From a virus: 32,066 nucleotides of DNA. Location of the stretch: positions 1-32,066 of IMG/VR virus record IMGVR_UViG_3300033144_002153; one strand, written 5' to 3'. Each line of letters starts with the position of its first letter. Position 1 is the stretch's first letter. The notes under the pieces are model-generated. The model saw only the letters and a program-made list of their open reading frames with translations, was not told where the DNA came from and made no database searches. The position numbers and the translations under genes were made by a program. Positions 1 through 7,332 of the stretch are shown here, in pieces.

Positions 1-75
1 GCTTCGGATATCCCCGTTAACAAACAATAACAATTGTTTCATTGCCTCAATCCCAGCCTGAGGTATGGTCGGAGC

Positions 76-219
76 ATGAGAAAAGCAATCATGATTATAT
101 TCTGGATAACGGTAGCAGGCGGTGCAGTTGCTTGGTCTGAGTTTAATGAGCAAGGCAATCGGACCGAGGACCAAGCGCCGGTGATAGTGCCAACGCCCGA
201 TTGCTGCGAGTGTTACTGA
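76..219 (+). CDS. small membrane or exported protein
   Basis: A 47-residue protein that I do not recognise. It begins MRKAIMIIFWITVAGGAVAW, a basic start followed by a hydrophobic stretch, as expected for a signal peptide or a single membrane helix. The remaining tail is polar and ends with a Cys-Cys-x-Cys cluster (CCECY). The ATG at 76 was chosen because GGTCGGAG lies just upstream; the frame also stays open further left, so a longer form is possible. Its stop codon overlaps the next start (TGATG at 217-221), so the two genes are probably translated together. Confidence 0.55.
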   Translation: MRKAIMIIFWITVAGGAVAWSEFNEQGNRTEDQAPVIVPTPDCCECY

Positions 220-647
220 TGGATTTGATATCTGCTGTAAAATCAGGAATGCCGTTTAGGCGCGAGGGTATCGATTATGCGTATCATACTGACCCAATGG
301 ACCTGGGGCCGCTAAGCTTTGATGACATTAATTCGACAGACTGGCAGCTCAAACCCGAGCCGAGGGAGGGTGAGGGCTGCGCAACGTGCGAGGCTGGCGA
401 GGGTCTCAGTCCGTTCCTTAAATCCATCGGTGAGCATTTCTTCAAAGCCGGAGTAGCAGCACACTTAGCTGAGTTCAAAGAGTTGGGCGAATGGCTAAGG
501 CTTGCGGTTAAACATAAAGCGGACAATGGATTGCGGGTTGCCACCCTGGTCGAGGCGTTGGAGGTGATTAAGGCAGAGGTAGAATACTGCGAATCAGCAT
601 GGTGTATCGCAGACGATGCCCTCAAGAAATTCAAAGGCGGGGAGTGA
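219..647 (+). CDS. hypothetical protein, 142 aa
   Basis: The function is not recognised. The ATG at 219 shares a base with the upstream stop, and the stop TGA (645-647) shares a base with the next ATG, so this is the middle gene of a tightly coupled set. The N-terminal half is acidic and has a CxxC pair (CATC). The C-terminal half looks helical and amphipathic, with one further Cys in YCESAWC. The small size, coupling and position left of the terminase suggest an accessory phage gene. An antisense frame over the same region is judged to be a shadow. Confidence 0.6.
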   Translation: MDLISAVKSGMPFRREGIDYAYHTDPMDLGPLSFDDINSTDWQLKPEPREGEGCATCEAGEGLSPFLKSIGEHFFKAGVAAHLAEFKELGEWLRLAVKHKADNGLRVATLVEALEVIKAEVEYCESAWCIADDALKKFKGGE

Positions 648-748
648 TGGAAAGAATCGAGATATGCTGCGCCGATGATTGTATCGGAACATCCATCATG
701 ACCGTTCATAAGAGTTTTTGGAAAACCATAGGCATGTGCTTGAACTAA
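647..748 (+). pseudogene. truncated small zinc-ribbon-like gene, 5' part
   Basis: The reading frame starts at the ATG coupled to the previous stop and encodes 33 residues with a CC-x3-C cluster and a late Cys. It ends at TAA 746-748, which is created at the junction of a 95-bp tandem duplication. If one copy is removed in silico, the frame continues as CLNCRRRSF and on to TAA at 892-894. That gives a 50-residue protein with two Cys clusters (C-x3-C and C-x2-C), typical of a tiny zinc-binding protein. I therefore read it as a gene broken by the duplication, although the short form could still be made. Confidence 0.5.
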
Positions 749-841
749 GAATCGAGATATGCTGCGCCGATGATTGTATCGGAACATCCATCATGACCGT
801 TCATAAGAGTTTTTGGAAAACCATAGGCATGTGCTTGAACT
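652..841 (+). repeat. perfect 95-bp tandem duplication
   Basis: Bases 652-746 and 747-841 are identical at all 95 positions, and similarity stops at both outer edges (651 differs from 746, and 842 from 747). The unit is not a multiple of three, so it shifts the reading frame of the gene starting at 647. Perfect identity means either a very recent duplication or an assembly artefact. Confidence 0.95.
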
Positions 842-894
842 GTCGCAGAAGAAGTTTCATACATCATAATGTTAGTGAGCCATCAAATGACTAA
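793..894 (+). pseudogene. 3' part of the split zinc-ribbon-like gene
   Basis: This is the in-frame remainder of the gene beginning at 647, after the duplication. The first ATG available in the second copy is at 793 and gives 33 residues ending at TAA 892-894. It keeps the C-terminal CLNC motif but has lost the first Cys cluster. No Shine-Dalgarno sequence is visible at 793, so independent expression is doubtful. Confidence 0.35.
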
Positions 895-1117
895 CAAACT
901 AACCAATCTGCGGGAGCTGGCTGAGAAAGTAAATAACGGTAAATTCAGGGTTGCTGAACTCACTGAGTTACGGGACTGGTCTGGGCCGGAAACAATCCTA
1001 AAACTAATCAAGGCAATAGAACTGCAGCAAAAGGTTTTAGATAACTATCACCACTCCGTATTTAATAAGGACCGGATGTTGCTTCGTGAGTGTGATCTGA
1101 TATTGGAGGACCTATGA
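887..1117 (+). CDS. small paralogue A, 76 aa, unknown function
   Basis: The function is not recognised. It is clearly related to the next gene: both start M-(T/S)-(N)KLT-x-L-x-x-LAE and share ETILKLI followed by ELQ-x-K-x-LD-x-Y. The start at 887 is preferred over an earlier ATG at 869 because it aligns with the start of the paralogue. The predicted protein is helical, charged and cytoplasmic. Its stop overlaps the next start (ATGA at 1114-1117). A shared 17-nt run (GAAACAATCCTAAAACT) in both genes points to a fairly recent tandem duplication. Confidence 0.65.
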   Translation: MTNKLTNLRELAEKVNNGKFRVAELTELRDWSGPETILKLIKAIELQQKVLDNYHHSVFNKDRMLLRECDLILEDL

Positions 1118-1356
1118 GTAAATTAACGGAACTCAAGGCTTTGGCTGAGAATGAAAGCATAGACACGAGAGAGTGGTCATGGTGCAATCACCGTGAAACA
1201 ATCCTAAAACTCATCGAGGTGGTGGAGTTGCAATCTAAGGCGCTTGATCATTATTGTTTTATGGGTGAGTTTGATTCGTTTTACGTTAGCAATGACGGTC
1301 ATGATATAGCCTCAAGCGCATCAGCAAAATGTAACAAACTCCTGGAGGAGCTGTGA
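1114..1356 (+). CDS. small paralogue B, 80 aa, unknown function
   Basis: This is the paralogue of the gene at 887, with the same N-terminal pattern and the ETILKLI...ELQSKALDHY segment, but with a longer C-terminal part. TTGGAGGACCT before the ATG provides a good Shine-Dalgarno sequence. Its stop overlaps a GTG start at 1353. No catalytic or binding motif is visible; a short helical regulatory or accessory protein is the most that can be said. Confidence 0.7.
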   Translation: MSKLTELKALAENESIDTREWSWCNHRETILKLIEVVELQSKALDHYCFMGEFDSFYVSNDGHDIASSASAKCNKLLEEL

Positions 1357-1442
1357 TTGACCTCCTCTGGATAATGAGCCACTATGACGTTAGCGACATA
1401 TTACACGAGGCTTTTATCGTGTACTTAATAGTAAGGAGATAG
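1353..1442 (+). CDS. very small hydrophobic protein, 29 aa
   Basis: A GTG start overlaps the previous stop (GTGA) and is preceded by CTGGAGGAGCT, a strong Shine-Dalgarno at proper spacing. The 29-residue product is mostly hydrophobic (MIDLLWIM at the start, AFIVYLIV near the end) and could sit in or on the membrane. It ends at TAG 1440-1442, six bases before the next start, so it fits the operon. It is too short to assign a function. Confidence 0.45.
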   Translation: MIDLLWIMSHYDVSDILHEAFIVYLIVRR

Positions 1443-1447
1443 TTATT

Positions 1448-1654
1448 TTGCCTACTTATGAATACGCATGTGAGACATGCGCCGATTTAAGGTTTGACAG
1501 ATTCGTTGAGTACGATGTGAGGGATGAGCCGCAAGTCTGCCCGAACTGTGCTAACGCTGAAAGCGTTAAGAGAAAGATGCCTATGTCATCATTCCAGTGT
1601 CGCGGCGGGTATGACGGTAGAATGAAGACCATCAAGGGATACAAAACCAAGTAG
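1448..1654 (+). CDS. FmdB-like zinc ribbon protein
   Basis: A 68-residue protein beginning MPTYEYACETC, the hallmark start of FmdB-type zinc ribbon proteins, followed by CPNC about 24 residues later; the four Cys should bind one zinc. The start is TTG, chosen because the MPTYEY motif begins there and because GTAAGGAGAT lies just upstream. Members of this family are small zinc-binding proteins of poorly defined, often regulatory, role. It is the last gene before a short non-coding gap (1655-1706). Confidence 0.75.
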   Translation: MPTYEYACETCADLRFDRFVEYDVRDEPQVCPNCANAESVKRKMPMSSFQCRGGYDGRMKTIKGYKTK

Positions 1655-1672
1655 CTTATAACGCACATAGTA

Positions 1673-1700
1673 ATGACATGGCCTAACGCTCATGTAAACT
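1673..1700 (+). promoter_or_regulatory. predicted leaderless promoter for gene at 1707
   Basis: ATGACA (-35, 1673-1678), a 16-bp spacer, and TAAACT (-10, 1695-1700) lie six bases before the ATG at 1707. A transcript would begin at or next to the start codon. No Shine-Dalgarno sequence is present. Confidence 0.4.
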
Positions 1701-1706
1701 ATTAAT

Positions 1707-1910
1707 ATGGCCAGGAAGGACACTCTAGAGGGCATCTCTGATGAGATCCACGCGATAAGAACAAAAGACCTAGAAAAGATAAAAGATAAGCTACACACCA
1801 TAGATAAAAAAGTATCGTTAGCATCACTAAGAATCAATGGGGCATGGGGAGCTATAGTCTTATTAGGCGGCGGGTTGTGGTTTATCGTCCAAACCATGCT
1901 AAACCAATAA
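1707..1910 (+). CDS. small coiled-coil protein with C-terminal membrane helix
   Basis: A 67-residue protein. Residues 1-40 are charged and heptad-like (IHAIRTKDLEKIKDKLHTI). The last 20 residues form one hydrophobic helix (AWGAIVLLGGGLWFIVQTML), so it should be a tail-anchored membrane protein with its coiled coil in the cytoplasm. Such small proteins are common in phages, sometimes as holin-like or accessory membrane proteins, but nothing here fixes the role. It lies directly before the terminase gene. There is no Shine-Dalgarno; see the promoter at 1673. Confidence 0.7.
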   Translation: MARKDTLEGISDEIHAIRTKDLEKIKDKLHTIDKKVSLASLRINGAWGAIVLLGGGLWFIVQTMLNQ

Positions 1911-1911
1911 T

Positions 1912-3216
1912 ATGGAGATCGAGTTATTCCCAGAACAGGACGCGTTTGTATTCTCTAACGCTAGGATTACTGGAGCTTTCTCAGGCAAGCGTGGTGGCAA
2001 GACTGAGGGTGGCGCAGTCAAGATAAGAAGATTAATAGAAGAAAAGTACGGATGGGAAGACAACGGTCGTGATCCATACCTTGCTATAATAGCAGCCCCG
2101 AACTTCCCTATGCTTAAACGTCTATCGTGGAAGAAGTTCAAAGCCTTTGCTGACAGATCGCTATACACAGAGAACAAACAAGAGATGTTTATGGAATGGC
2201 ATAACGGTGCCGAGGTGTATGGCATTAGTGGTACTCGTCCCGAGAATATGGAGGGTATGAAAGCGAATTGTGTTTGGATTGACGAGGTATTTCAGTTCAG
2301 CGAGAATTTCTTCTTGGAGGCTATGGCGAGGGTAGCAGATCAGCAGGGGTTGATTATATGTACTGGCTCTCTTGGGCAGAATATCGTCAACCCCAAAAAT
2401 CATTGGGCTTACAAGTACTTCAAACAGAACCCAGCTACTGGCACGGTCACATTTGAATGGCCGACAGCAGCTAACCCACACTTTCCCAAAGACGAGCTTT
2501 CCCGCATGAAAGAGAACCTTGACCCAAGGACTTTCAGACAGATGTTTGAAATTGACTGGGATGTACCGCCAACCAACATGATCTATGACACATTCTGTGA
2601 GCACAACGTTATTAGTGCTGCTGACTTTGTTATGAAGGATCACTACGAGATATCAATCAGCGTTGACTGGGGTTGGACCAATCCTATGAGTGTCGGCTTC
2701 TACGCATACGATGAGATTACCAGAACCGTTTACCGCTTTGATGAGATCTATAAGAGCAAGCTTAAGCTGGATGTGATGTGGAAGATGGTGCTTGAGAAGC
2801 TTGAGAAGTGGGATGTGCATCAGCTAACAGGTAAGTACTGTGATATCGCTGGCCTTCAATCAAGGGAGATGGTCGGTAGTAGTAACGTGGCTATAATGCG
2901 GGAAGATCATGGGGTTGACTTTGACTACAAGGCATCTAAAATAAACAAAGGAATCTCACTGGTTAGGAAGTTTATAATGGATGGCAAGGGCCGTACTAGA
3001 TACAAGGTAGTAGAAGAGAACTGCCCAGATCACTTGGATGAGATGCGGGGATACTGTTATCATGAAGTTAATGGCGTACTGCAAGAAGTTCCTAAACCTG
3101 GAATAAATGATCACAGCCTGGATGAGATGAGATACTATTTTATTAATCGTCATGATGACATAGCTAATCAGCCGTCTATGACAGAGTTCAACCGATGGGG
3201 TAAGCAATGGCGCTAA
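1912..3216 (+). CDS. terL: terminase large subunit
   Basis: The motor that cuts and pumps phage DNA into the prohead. It has 434 residues, typical for the family. The N-terminal ATPase shows a terminase-style Walker A (SGKRGGKT, residues 24-31) and Walker B (CVWIDE, residues 120-125, with the catalytic Glu). The C-terminal nuclease domain begins with an RNase H-like strand carrying Asp (SVDWGW, around residue 252). The stop overlaps the portal start by 10 bases. No small terminase subunit is recognisable in the window. The ATG at 1912 has no Shine-Dalgarno, but TAAACC sits six bases upstream, resembling the leaderless pattern seen at 1707. Confidence 0.93.
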   Translation: MEIELFPEQDAFVFSNARITGAFSGKRGGKTEGGAVKIRRLIEEKYGWEDNGRDPYLAIIAAPNFPMLKRLSWKKFKAFADRSLYTENKQEMFMEWHNGAEVYGISGTRPENMEGMKANCVWIDEVFQFSENFFLEAMARVADQQGLIICTGSLGQNIVNPKNHWAYKYFKQNPATGTVTFEWPTAANPHFPKDELSRMKENLDPRTFRQMFEIDWDVPPTNMIYDTFCEHNVISAADFVMKDHYEISISVDWGWTNPMSVGFYAYDEITRTVYRFDEIYKSKLKLDVMWKMVLEKLEKWDVHQLTGKYCDIAGLQSREMVGSSNVAIMREDHGVDFDYKASKINKGISLVRKFIMDGKGRTRYKVVEENCPDHLDEMRGYCYHEVNGVLQEVPKPGINDHSLDEMRYYFINRHDDIANQPSMTEFNRWGKQWR

Positions 3217-4760
3217 GTAAAGATGAGATCATAAAGATTATCGAAGACATTTCAGGAACTGAAGAGACCCAGCGTAAAGAGCTTGCCGAGCGTAGGCAGA
3301 ACATCTACGACGATGGTGGTCAGGTGTATCTGATTGATAGCCTTGAGCAAGAGTTTGGTAAAGACGCCATTGCTGAAATGAGACTTGCGCCTGTCAATCC
3401 GTTTAAGAAAATCGTAAACACCATCAGCGCGGTATACGACTCTGAGCCAGTTCGCAGAACAGAGTTACCTAAAGATCAAGAGATCGTAGACGCTTATGTA
3501 AAAGAGCAGCAGCTTGATAGCGTTGTATTCCCCAAGCTAAATAAGTACTATAATGCTTTTGCTAACGCTCCTATCATGATCGCACCCAAGGATGAGCTGC
3601 CGATGCCGATGGTTCTACCAGGATGGAAGTACAGCGTTGTCACTGACCCAAAAGATCCTATGGCAGCGTCGACATACATCCTGTCAATCATTCCTAAGCG
3701 TGGCGATGTTAAAAAGAGCACACGACAGCTATCAGCTACTGGTCACAACTCAGTTAGCGTTAACAATGCTGATAAAGATGTAGACGAGTCTAAAGAGAAC
3801 GAGTTTCATATCTTCTGGACTGATGAAGAGCATTTCATGGTTAATGGTAACGCCGTCAAACAAGAAGATGACCCAGCTAATGAGAAAGAGGGTAATAACC
3901 CTATCGGCGTACTCCCATTCGTAAACATCACAAGAGAGCGTGAGTCTTTCTGGTCTACTCAGGGTGAGGACGCTATCCAGATTACTATGCTTATTCAAAA
4001 GGCGTGGACTGATGTGTTTACTGTTGTAAAAGAGCAGGGATATGGAAAGCTGATCATTACATCTGCTGTTAAGCCAGAAATGATGACCTTTGGAACGAAT
4101 AAAGCAGCATGGTTGCAGACGAAAGAGGGTCAGCCAACACCTACCGCTGAGTATCTTACAAGTGGTGCCCCCATTACTGAGACAAAAGAACTCATCTTAG
4201 ACCTACAAAAGCAGCTGCTGATCACATACGACATCAGCCCGGCCACTATGTCAGGCGATGCTATGATGGCTAGCTCAGGATTTCAGCAGTTGCTACTAAT
4301 GAGTGACACCCTAAAATCAGTTAAACGGCAACAGCCCACCTTCTCTAGTATGGAGCGACAGTATTGGAAGATTAAAGCACGTTGGCATAACTGGATGCTT
4401 GATAACAAGCTACTAAGGAAAGACTTTGCAGCAATGGGTAAGATGTCAGAAGACATTGAGGTGGGCCTTACATACAGAAACCCTATGGCTATCGAGAGCA
4501 CAACCGAGATTATCAACGAGATCAAAGAGCTATCAGATATCGGCATGATCACAGAGATCGAAAAGGTTAAGAAGCTACACCCATCAATGACTGATGAAGA
4601 AGCAGAGGCTCATCTGCTACTACTCAAAGAAGAGAAAGAGGCTCGAATGAAAGACATGCAGAAAGCAATGGGTGGCGCTACCCCGTTCGGTGAGAAGAAA
4701 GACGATGAAGAAGAAGACAAGGACGAAAAGAAAGAGAACCCATTTGACAAGGATGAGTGA
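3207..4760 (+). CDS. portal protein
   Basis: A 517-residue protein in the position directly after TerL, with portal-like size and character. It has a mixed alpha/beta N-terminal half, a region around residues 330-370 rich in Met/Ser with a hydrophobic helix (stem and tunnel-loop candidate), and a strongly acidic and lysine-rich C-terminal tail. The portal forms the dodecameric DNA gate at one capsid vertex, binding the terminase outside and the adaptor afterwards. The identification rests on gene order, length and overall composition more than on a single motif. The stop overlaps the next start (TGATG). Confidence 0.82.
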   Translation: MALSKDEIIKIIEDISGTEETQRKELAERRQNIYDDGGQVYLIDSLEQEFGKDAIAEMRLAPVNPFKKIVNTISAVYDSEPVRRTELPKDQEIVDAYVKEQQLDSVVFPKLNKYYNAFANAPIMIAPKDELPMPMVLPGWKYSVVTDPKDPMAASTYILSIIPKRGDVKKSTRQLSATGHNSVSVNNADKDVDESKENEFHIFWTDEEHFMVNGNAVKQEDDPANEKEGNNPIGVLPFVNITRERESFWSTQGEDAIQITMLIQKAWTDVFTVVKEQGYGKLIITSAVKPEMMTFGTNKAAWLQTKEGQPTPTAEYLTSGAPITETKELILDLQKQLLITYDISPATMSGDAMMASSGFQQLLLMSDTLKSVKRQQPTFSSMERQYWKIKARWHNWMLDNKLLRKDFAAMGKMSEDIEVGLTYRNPMAIESTTEIINEIKELSDIGMITEIEKVKKLHPSMTDEEAEAHLLLLKEEKEARMKDMQKAMGGATPFGEKKDDEEEDKDEKKENPFDKDE

Positions 4761-5200
4761 TGGCAGTTGACGTAAAATTCATATTCGACCCGTTCGCTAA
4801 AGTGGTGGTCAAGACATCATCAGCTCAAAGGGCAGAGATCAAAGAACGCATCAAGAATGAGATACCAAACGCTATAACTGACATGATGAGTCAGAGTAAA
4901 TCGCCTGTTACTGGAAGAAAGTATAAAAAAAAGAAAGATGGAAAGGTGTCTAAGCTGTTGGACGAGGGAGATCTTTATAACTCAATCCAGATAGTCAACT
5001 CAAAAGGCAACAGCCTTAAGCTCACAGTAGACGCGGCGAATCAGGGTAAGGCTGATGGTCACAATAACTTCTCTGGCGCAAGTAAGCTACCCGCTAGACC
5101 TTTCATACCTAACGCTGAGAAGAAACAAAAGCTCCACAAGAATGTGCAATCGCAGATAGATGAAATCATCTCCGAGGTGCTAAATGGCACTGAGAATTAA
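4760..5200 (+). CDS. virion morphogenesis protein, HK97 gp10 / Mu gpG-like
   Basis: A 146-residue basic protein with KSPVTG-x-x-Y, then G-x-LYNSI, and near the C-terminus LPARPFIPNA. The ARPF(I/L) motif is typical of head-tail completion or virion morphogenesis proteins. The ATG at 4760 overlaps the portal stop; a GTG three bases earlier is also possible. The next gene shares the KSP-x-x-G...L-x-x-SG-x-L pattern, so the two look like diverged paralogues. It probably acts in head completion or neck assembly. Confidence 0.6.
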   Translation: MAVDVKFIFDPFAKVVVKTSSAQRAEIKERIKNEIPNAITDMMSQSKSPVTGRKYKKKKDGKVSKLLDEGDLYNSIQIVNSKGNSLKLTVDAANQGKADGHNNFSGASKLPARPFIPNAEKKQKLHKNVQSQIDEIISEVLNGTEN

Positions 5201-5645
5201 GAAGAAAGGCCTGGACGACACCATCAGGACGCTTGAGTCGTTAAGAAACCCGGTAGATAAGCGAACGGCTAAGAGCGCTGCTAATGCTGCGGTCAAAGAG
5301 ATGAAGAAGCTGATATCTGGAGGCAAGTCACCTATCGCTGGTATATCGTTCGACAAGCTGACTAAGAAGTACGCTGACTCAAAGAAGCGTGGAAACAGAA
5401 AACCTAACCTTAAACTATCGGGTAAGTTCTTAAAATCATTACAAGGTCGTGCAGCTAAGATAGGCAAGGCGTGGGTTTCTCGAATATCTTACACAACGAG
5501 CCTTTCTAAAGATAAAGAGAGATGGCATAGAGAGGCTAAGTCATCAAGGCCAACTATCCCGGAAGATGGTGAGAAGTTTAAAAGATCAGTAATAGACGCG
5601 TACATGAAAGTAATAAGGGCTGGCATTAAAAGGCGAAAAAAATAA
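5184..5645 (+). CDS. second virion morphogenesis-like protein
   Basis: A 153-residue, very basic protein (C-terminus AGIKRRKK). It contains KSPIAGISFDKLTKKYADSK and then LKLSGKFLKSL, the same order of motifs as the preceding protein (KSPVTG, then LLDEGDLYNSI), and RPTIPEDGEKF resembles the RPFIP segment. I read it as a gp10/gpG-type paralogue, possibly a tail or neck completion factor. It overlaps the upstream gene by 17 bases and is followed by a 75-base gap with a promoter-like -10. Confidence 0.55.
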   Translation: MALRIKKKGLDDTIRTLESLRNPVDKRTAKSAANAAVKEMKKLISGGKSPIAGISFDKLTKKYADSKKRGNRKPNLKLSGKFLKSLQGRAAKIGKAWVSRISYTTSLSKDKERWHREAKSSRPTIPEDGEKFKRSVIDAYMKVIRAGIKRRKK

Positions 5646-5689
5646 CGCATAAGACCTTGACCCTACGACATCGCACCATAGAATTGTTT

Positions 5690-5695
5690 TATAAT
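5690..5695 (+). promoter_or_regulatory. candidate -10 element before scaffold gene
   Basis: A perfect TATAAT lies in the 75-base gap before the scaffold gene. The best -35 is poor (ACGACA at 5665, spacer 19), so this is a weak candidate. An extra promoter here would suit the need for high scaffold and capsid expression. Confidence 0.3.
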
Positions 5696-5720
5696 GTTAA
5701 TCATAGGTTAAGGAGACAAT

Positions 5721-6338
5721 ATGTCAGACCAAAACGAAGCTCTAGAGAACTCTGAGCTAACCCCTGCGAATGCAGACAAAAAAGACGAGCTAGTACTAGA
5801 CGAATTGCCACAACTCACCGCAGCAGAATTGCAAGATGAGCTAGAAGCATTGAGAAAGACGAACAGTCGTTTACTTGATGAGTCAAAGGGCAACAAGACT
5901 AAATACCAGACTGGTCAAAAACAGTTGGAAGAGTTTGAAAAAGATAGGCTCAAAGAAAAGGAAGACTTCAAGTCTCTTAGCGAGAAATTGCAAGAGAAGC
6001 TTGATGCTCAGAATGTAAGAGTAGCTAAGGCTAGGATTAAGGAGGCAGTCGCAGCTCACGCTGATGGATGCTCTGATATCGAGGCGTTACTATTGCTGGG
6101 TAATCATAAGATGCTTTCTTACGATGAAGACGCCGAGTCAGTGGGTGGTGTAGAGGATTTTGTCAGGGCTGTAAAAGAGTCAAGACCATATCTATTCGCT
6201 GCTGTTGATAAGGAAGTCATTCATAATAGGCCCCCGACTGCTGGAAAGAAAATGGATAAAGGTGCTGCTTTGCGAGCGTGTACGACCCAAGCACAATTGG
6301 ATGCGTATCATGCTGGAGTTGAGGCAGCTAAACAATAA
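5721..6338 (+). CDS. capsid scaffolding protein
   Basis: A 205-residue, highly charged and helical protein placed directly before the major capsid gene, the usual spot for a scaffold. Residues about 30-115 are predicted coiled coil, dense in Glu, Lys and Leu (EELEALRK-like heptads, QKQLEEFEKDRLKEKEDF). The C-terminal part carries a short basic/proline segment (NRPPTAGKK) that could contact the coat. Scaffolds guide prohead shape and leave before packaging. TTAAGGAGACAAT gives a strong Shine-Dalgarno, identical in style to those before 31626 and 31835. Confidence 0.82.
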   Translation: MSDQNEALENSELTPANADKKDELVLDELPQLTAAELQDELEALRKTNSRLLDESKGNKTKYQTGQKQLEEFEKDRLKEKEDFKSLSEKLQEKLDAQNVRVAKARIKEAVAAHADGCSDIEALLLLGNHKMLSYDEDAESVGGVEDFVRAVKESRPYLFAAVDKEVIHNRPPTAGKKMDKGAALRACTTQAQLDAYHAGVEAAKQ

Positions 6339-6354
6339 TATAAAGGAGGCCTAA

Positions 6355-7281
6355 ATGGCTTTTACACTAAATATGACTGCTGCGGTTGATGTCGATGATT
6401 CTCTGATTCTAGAGTTTGATCAACAATTTATCGTAGCTTCTGGACAAGAAAACGTACTGGATCAGTTCGCTACTAAAAGGATGAGTATCGGCGCTGTCTC
6501 AATTCAACTAGCTAAGTATCCGAGACTAGCTCTTAATACAGCCCCGCTAGCTGAGGCTGATGATGTCGATTCTGTTAAACTGTCTGACACTCAGATCAAG
6601 TTGACACCTGCTGAGCACGGTATGGTTGTTACTACTACTGCGCTTGCTAACTTACAATCAGGTGGAACTGCTGACCGTGCCGCCGCTCGTTTAGTTGGTA
6701 TTCATCTTAGTCAGTTAACAGACCGACTCGGTTGTGAAGCTCTTGACGCATCTGCAAACGTAAGTGGACCAGGTGGCGTTGCTGAGGCATCACTTGCTGC
6801 ATCAGACGTAGTAACTGCCTCTTACTTGAATGAGCTTTACAACAAGCTTGCTCGTAGAAGTGTTCAACCTAATGCAAACGGTTTGTATTCGTTCATTGCT
6901 CATGACGACGTTATTCATGATCTGCGTAACGATGCAGGTTCTAACTCTTGGACAGAGATATCTAAGCACCAAAAATCTGAGGACGTTCTTAAGAATGAAG
7001 TCGGACAATTGGCTGGTTTCTCTATTGTAAGAGACAACCTGTCTACCCTCACTGCTGATGGTGGTGCTGCTACTGTAGATAGTTACCGTTCTTATGCCAT
7101 GGGCTTCAACGCTCTTGGTAAGGCTGAGTCTCAACCATCACAAATGGTTATCTCTGGCCCATTCGATAAATTAGCACGTTTCGCTAATATCGGTTGGAAA
7201 GGAACGATGGCTTATAAGATCATTGACCAGGACGCTCTTGAGCTAGCTGTCAGTGCATCAAGCGTAGGCGCTAACGTATAA
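6355..7281 (+). CDS. major capsid protein, N4-gp56-like
   Basis: A 308-residue protein with an HK97-fold coat character close to the N4-gp56 family. The recognisable pieces are FIAHDDVIHDLRND around the middle, then KNEVGQLAGFSIVRDN, and near the end GPFDKLARFANIGWKGTMAY. These match the family's conserved loop, 'GE(I/V)G-x-LAG' strand and late 'GWKG-x-x-AY' segment. Upstream, TAAAGGAGGCC is a near-perfect Shine-Dalgarno, fitting the most abundant virion protein. A strong terminator follows at 7293. Confidence 0.85.
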   Translation: MAFTLNMTAAVDVDDSLILEFDQQFIVASGQENVLDQFATKRMSIGAVSIQLAKYPRLALNTAPLAEADDVDSVKLSDTQIKLTPAEHGMVVTTTALANLQSGGTADRAAARLVGIHLSQLTDRLGCEALDASANVSGPGGVAEASLAASDVVTASYLNELYNKLARRSVQPNANGLYSFIAHDDVIHDLRNDAGSNSWTEISKHQKSEDVLKNEVGQLAGFSIVRDNLSTLTADGGAATVDSYRSYAMGFNALGKAESQPSQMVISGPFDKLARFANIGWKGTMAYKIIDQDALELAVSASSVGANV

Positions 7282-7292
7282 TTAAGTGATTG

Positions 7293-7317
7293 CTGGGGGC
7301 TTCGGCCCCCGGCTTTC
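7293..7317 (+). terminator. intrinsic terminator after capsid gene
   Basis: CTGGGGGC, a UUCG tetraloop and GCCCCCGG form an 8-bp GC-rich stem (7293-7300 with 7305-7312, one G-U), followed by CTTTCCCTT. The extra-stable UUCG loop and its place 12 bases after the capsid stop support termination or mRNA 3'-end protection. The U-tract is interrupted, so read-through into the next genes is likely. Confidence 0.75.
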
Positions 7318-7320
7318 CCT

Positions 7321-7326
7321 TATCAT
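7321..7326 (+). promoter_or_regulatory. -10-like element, leaderless start at 7333
   Basis: TATCAT lies six bases before the ATG at 7333, just after the capsid terminator, and no Shine-Dalgarno is present. No convincing -35 is visible because the terminator stem occupies that space. Confidence 0.3.
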
Positions 7327-7332
7327 TAAGAT

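Noticed and set aside
284-787. Minus-strand open frame of 167 codons
   Set aside because: It lies antisense over the coupled genes at 219 and 647, is rich in Ser/Pro/Leu as expected for a shadow frame, and has no ribosome site.
5657-5662. TTGACC paired with TATAAT at 5690
   Set aside because: The spacer would be 27 bp, far outside the working range; only the -10 is retained as a weak candidate.
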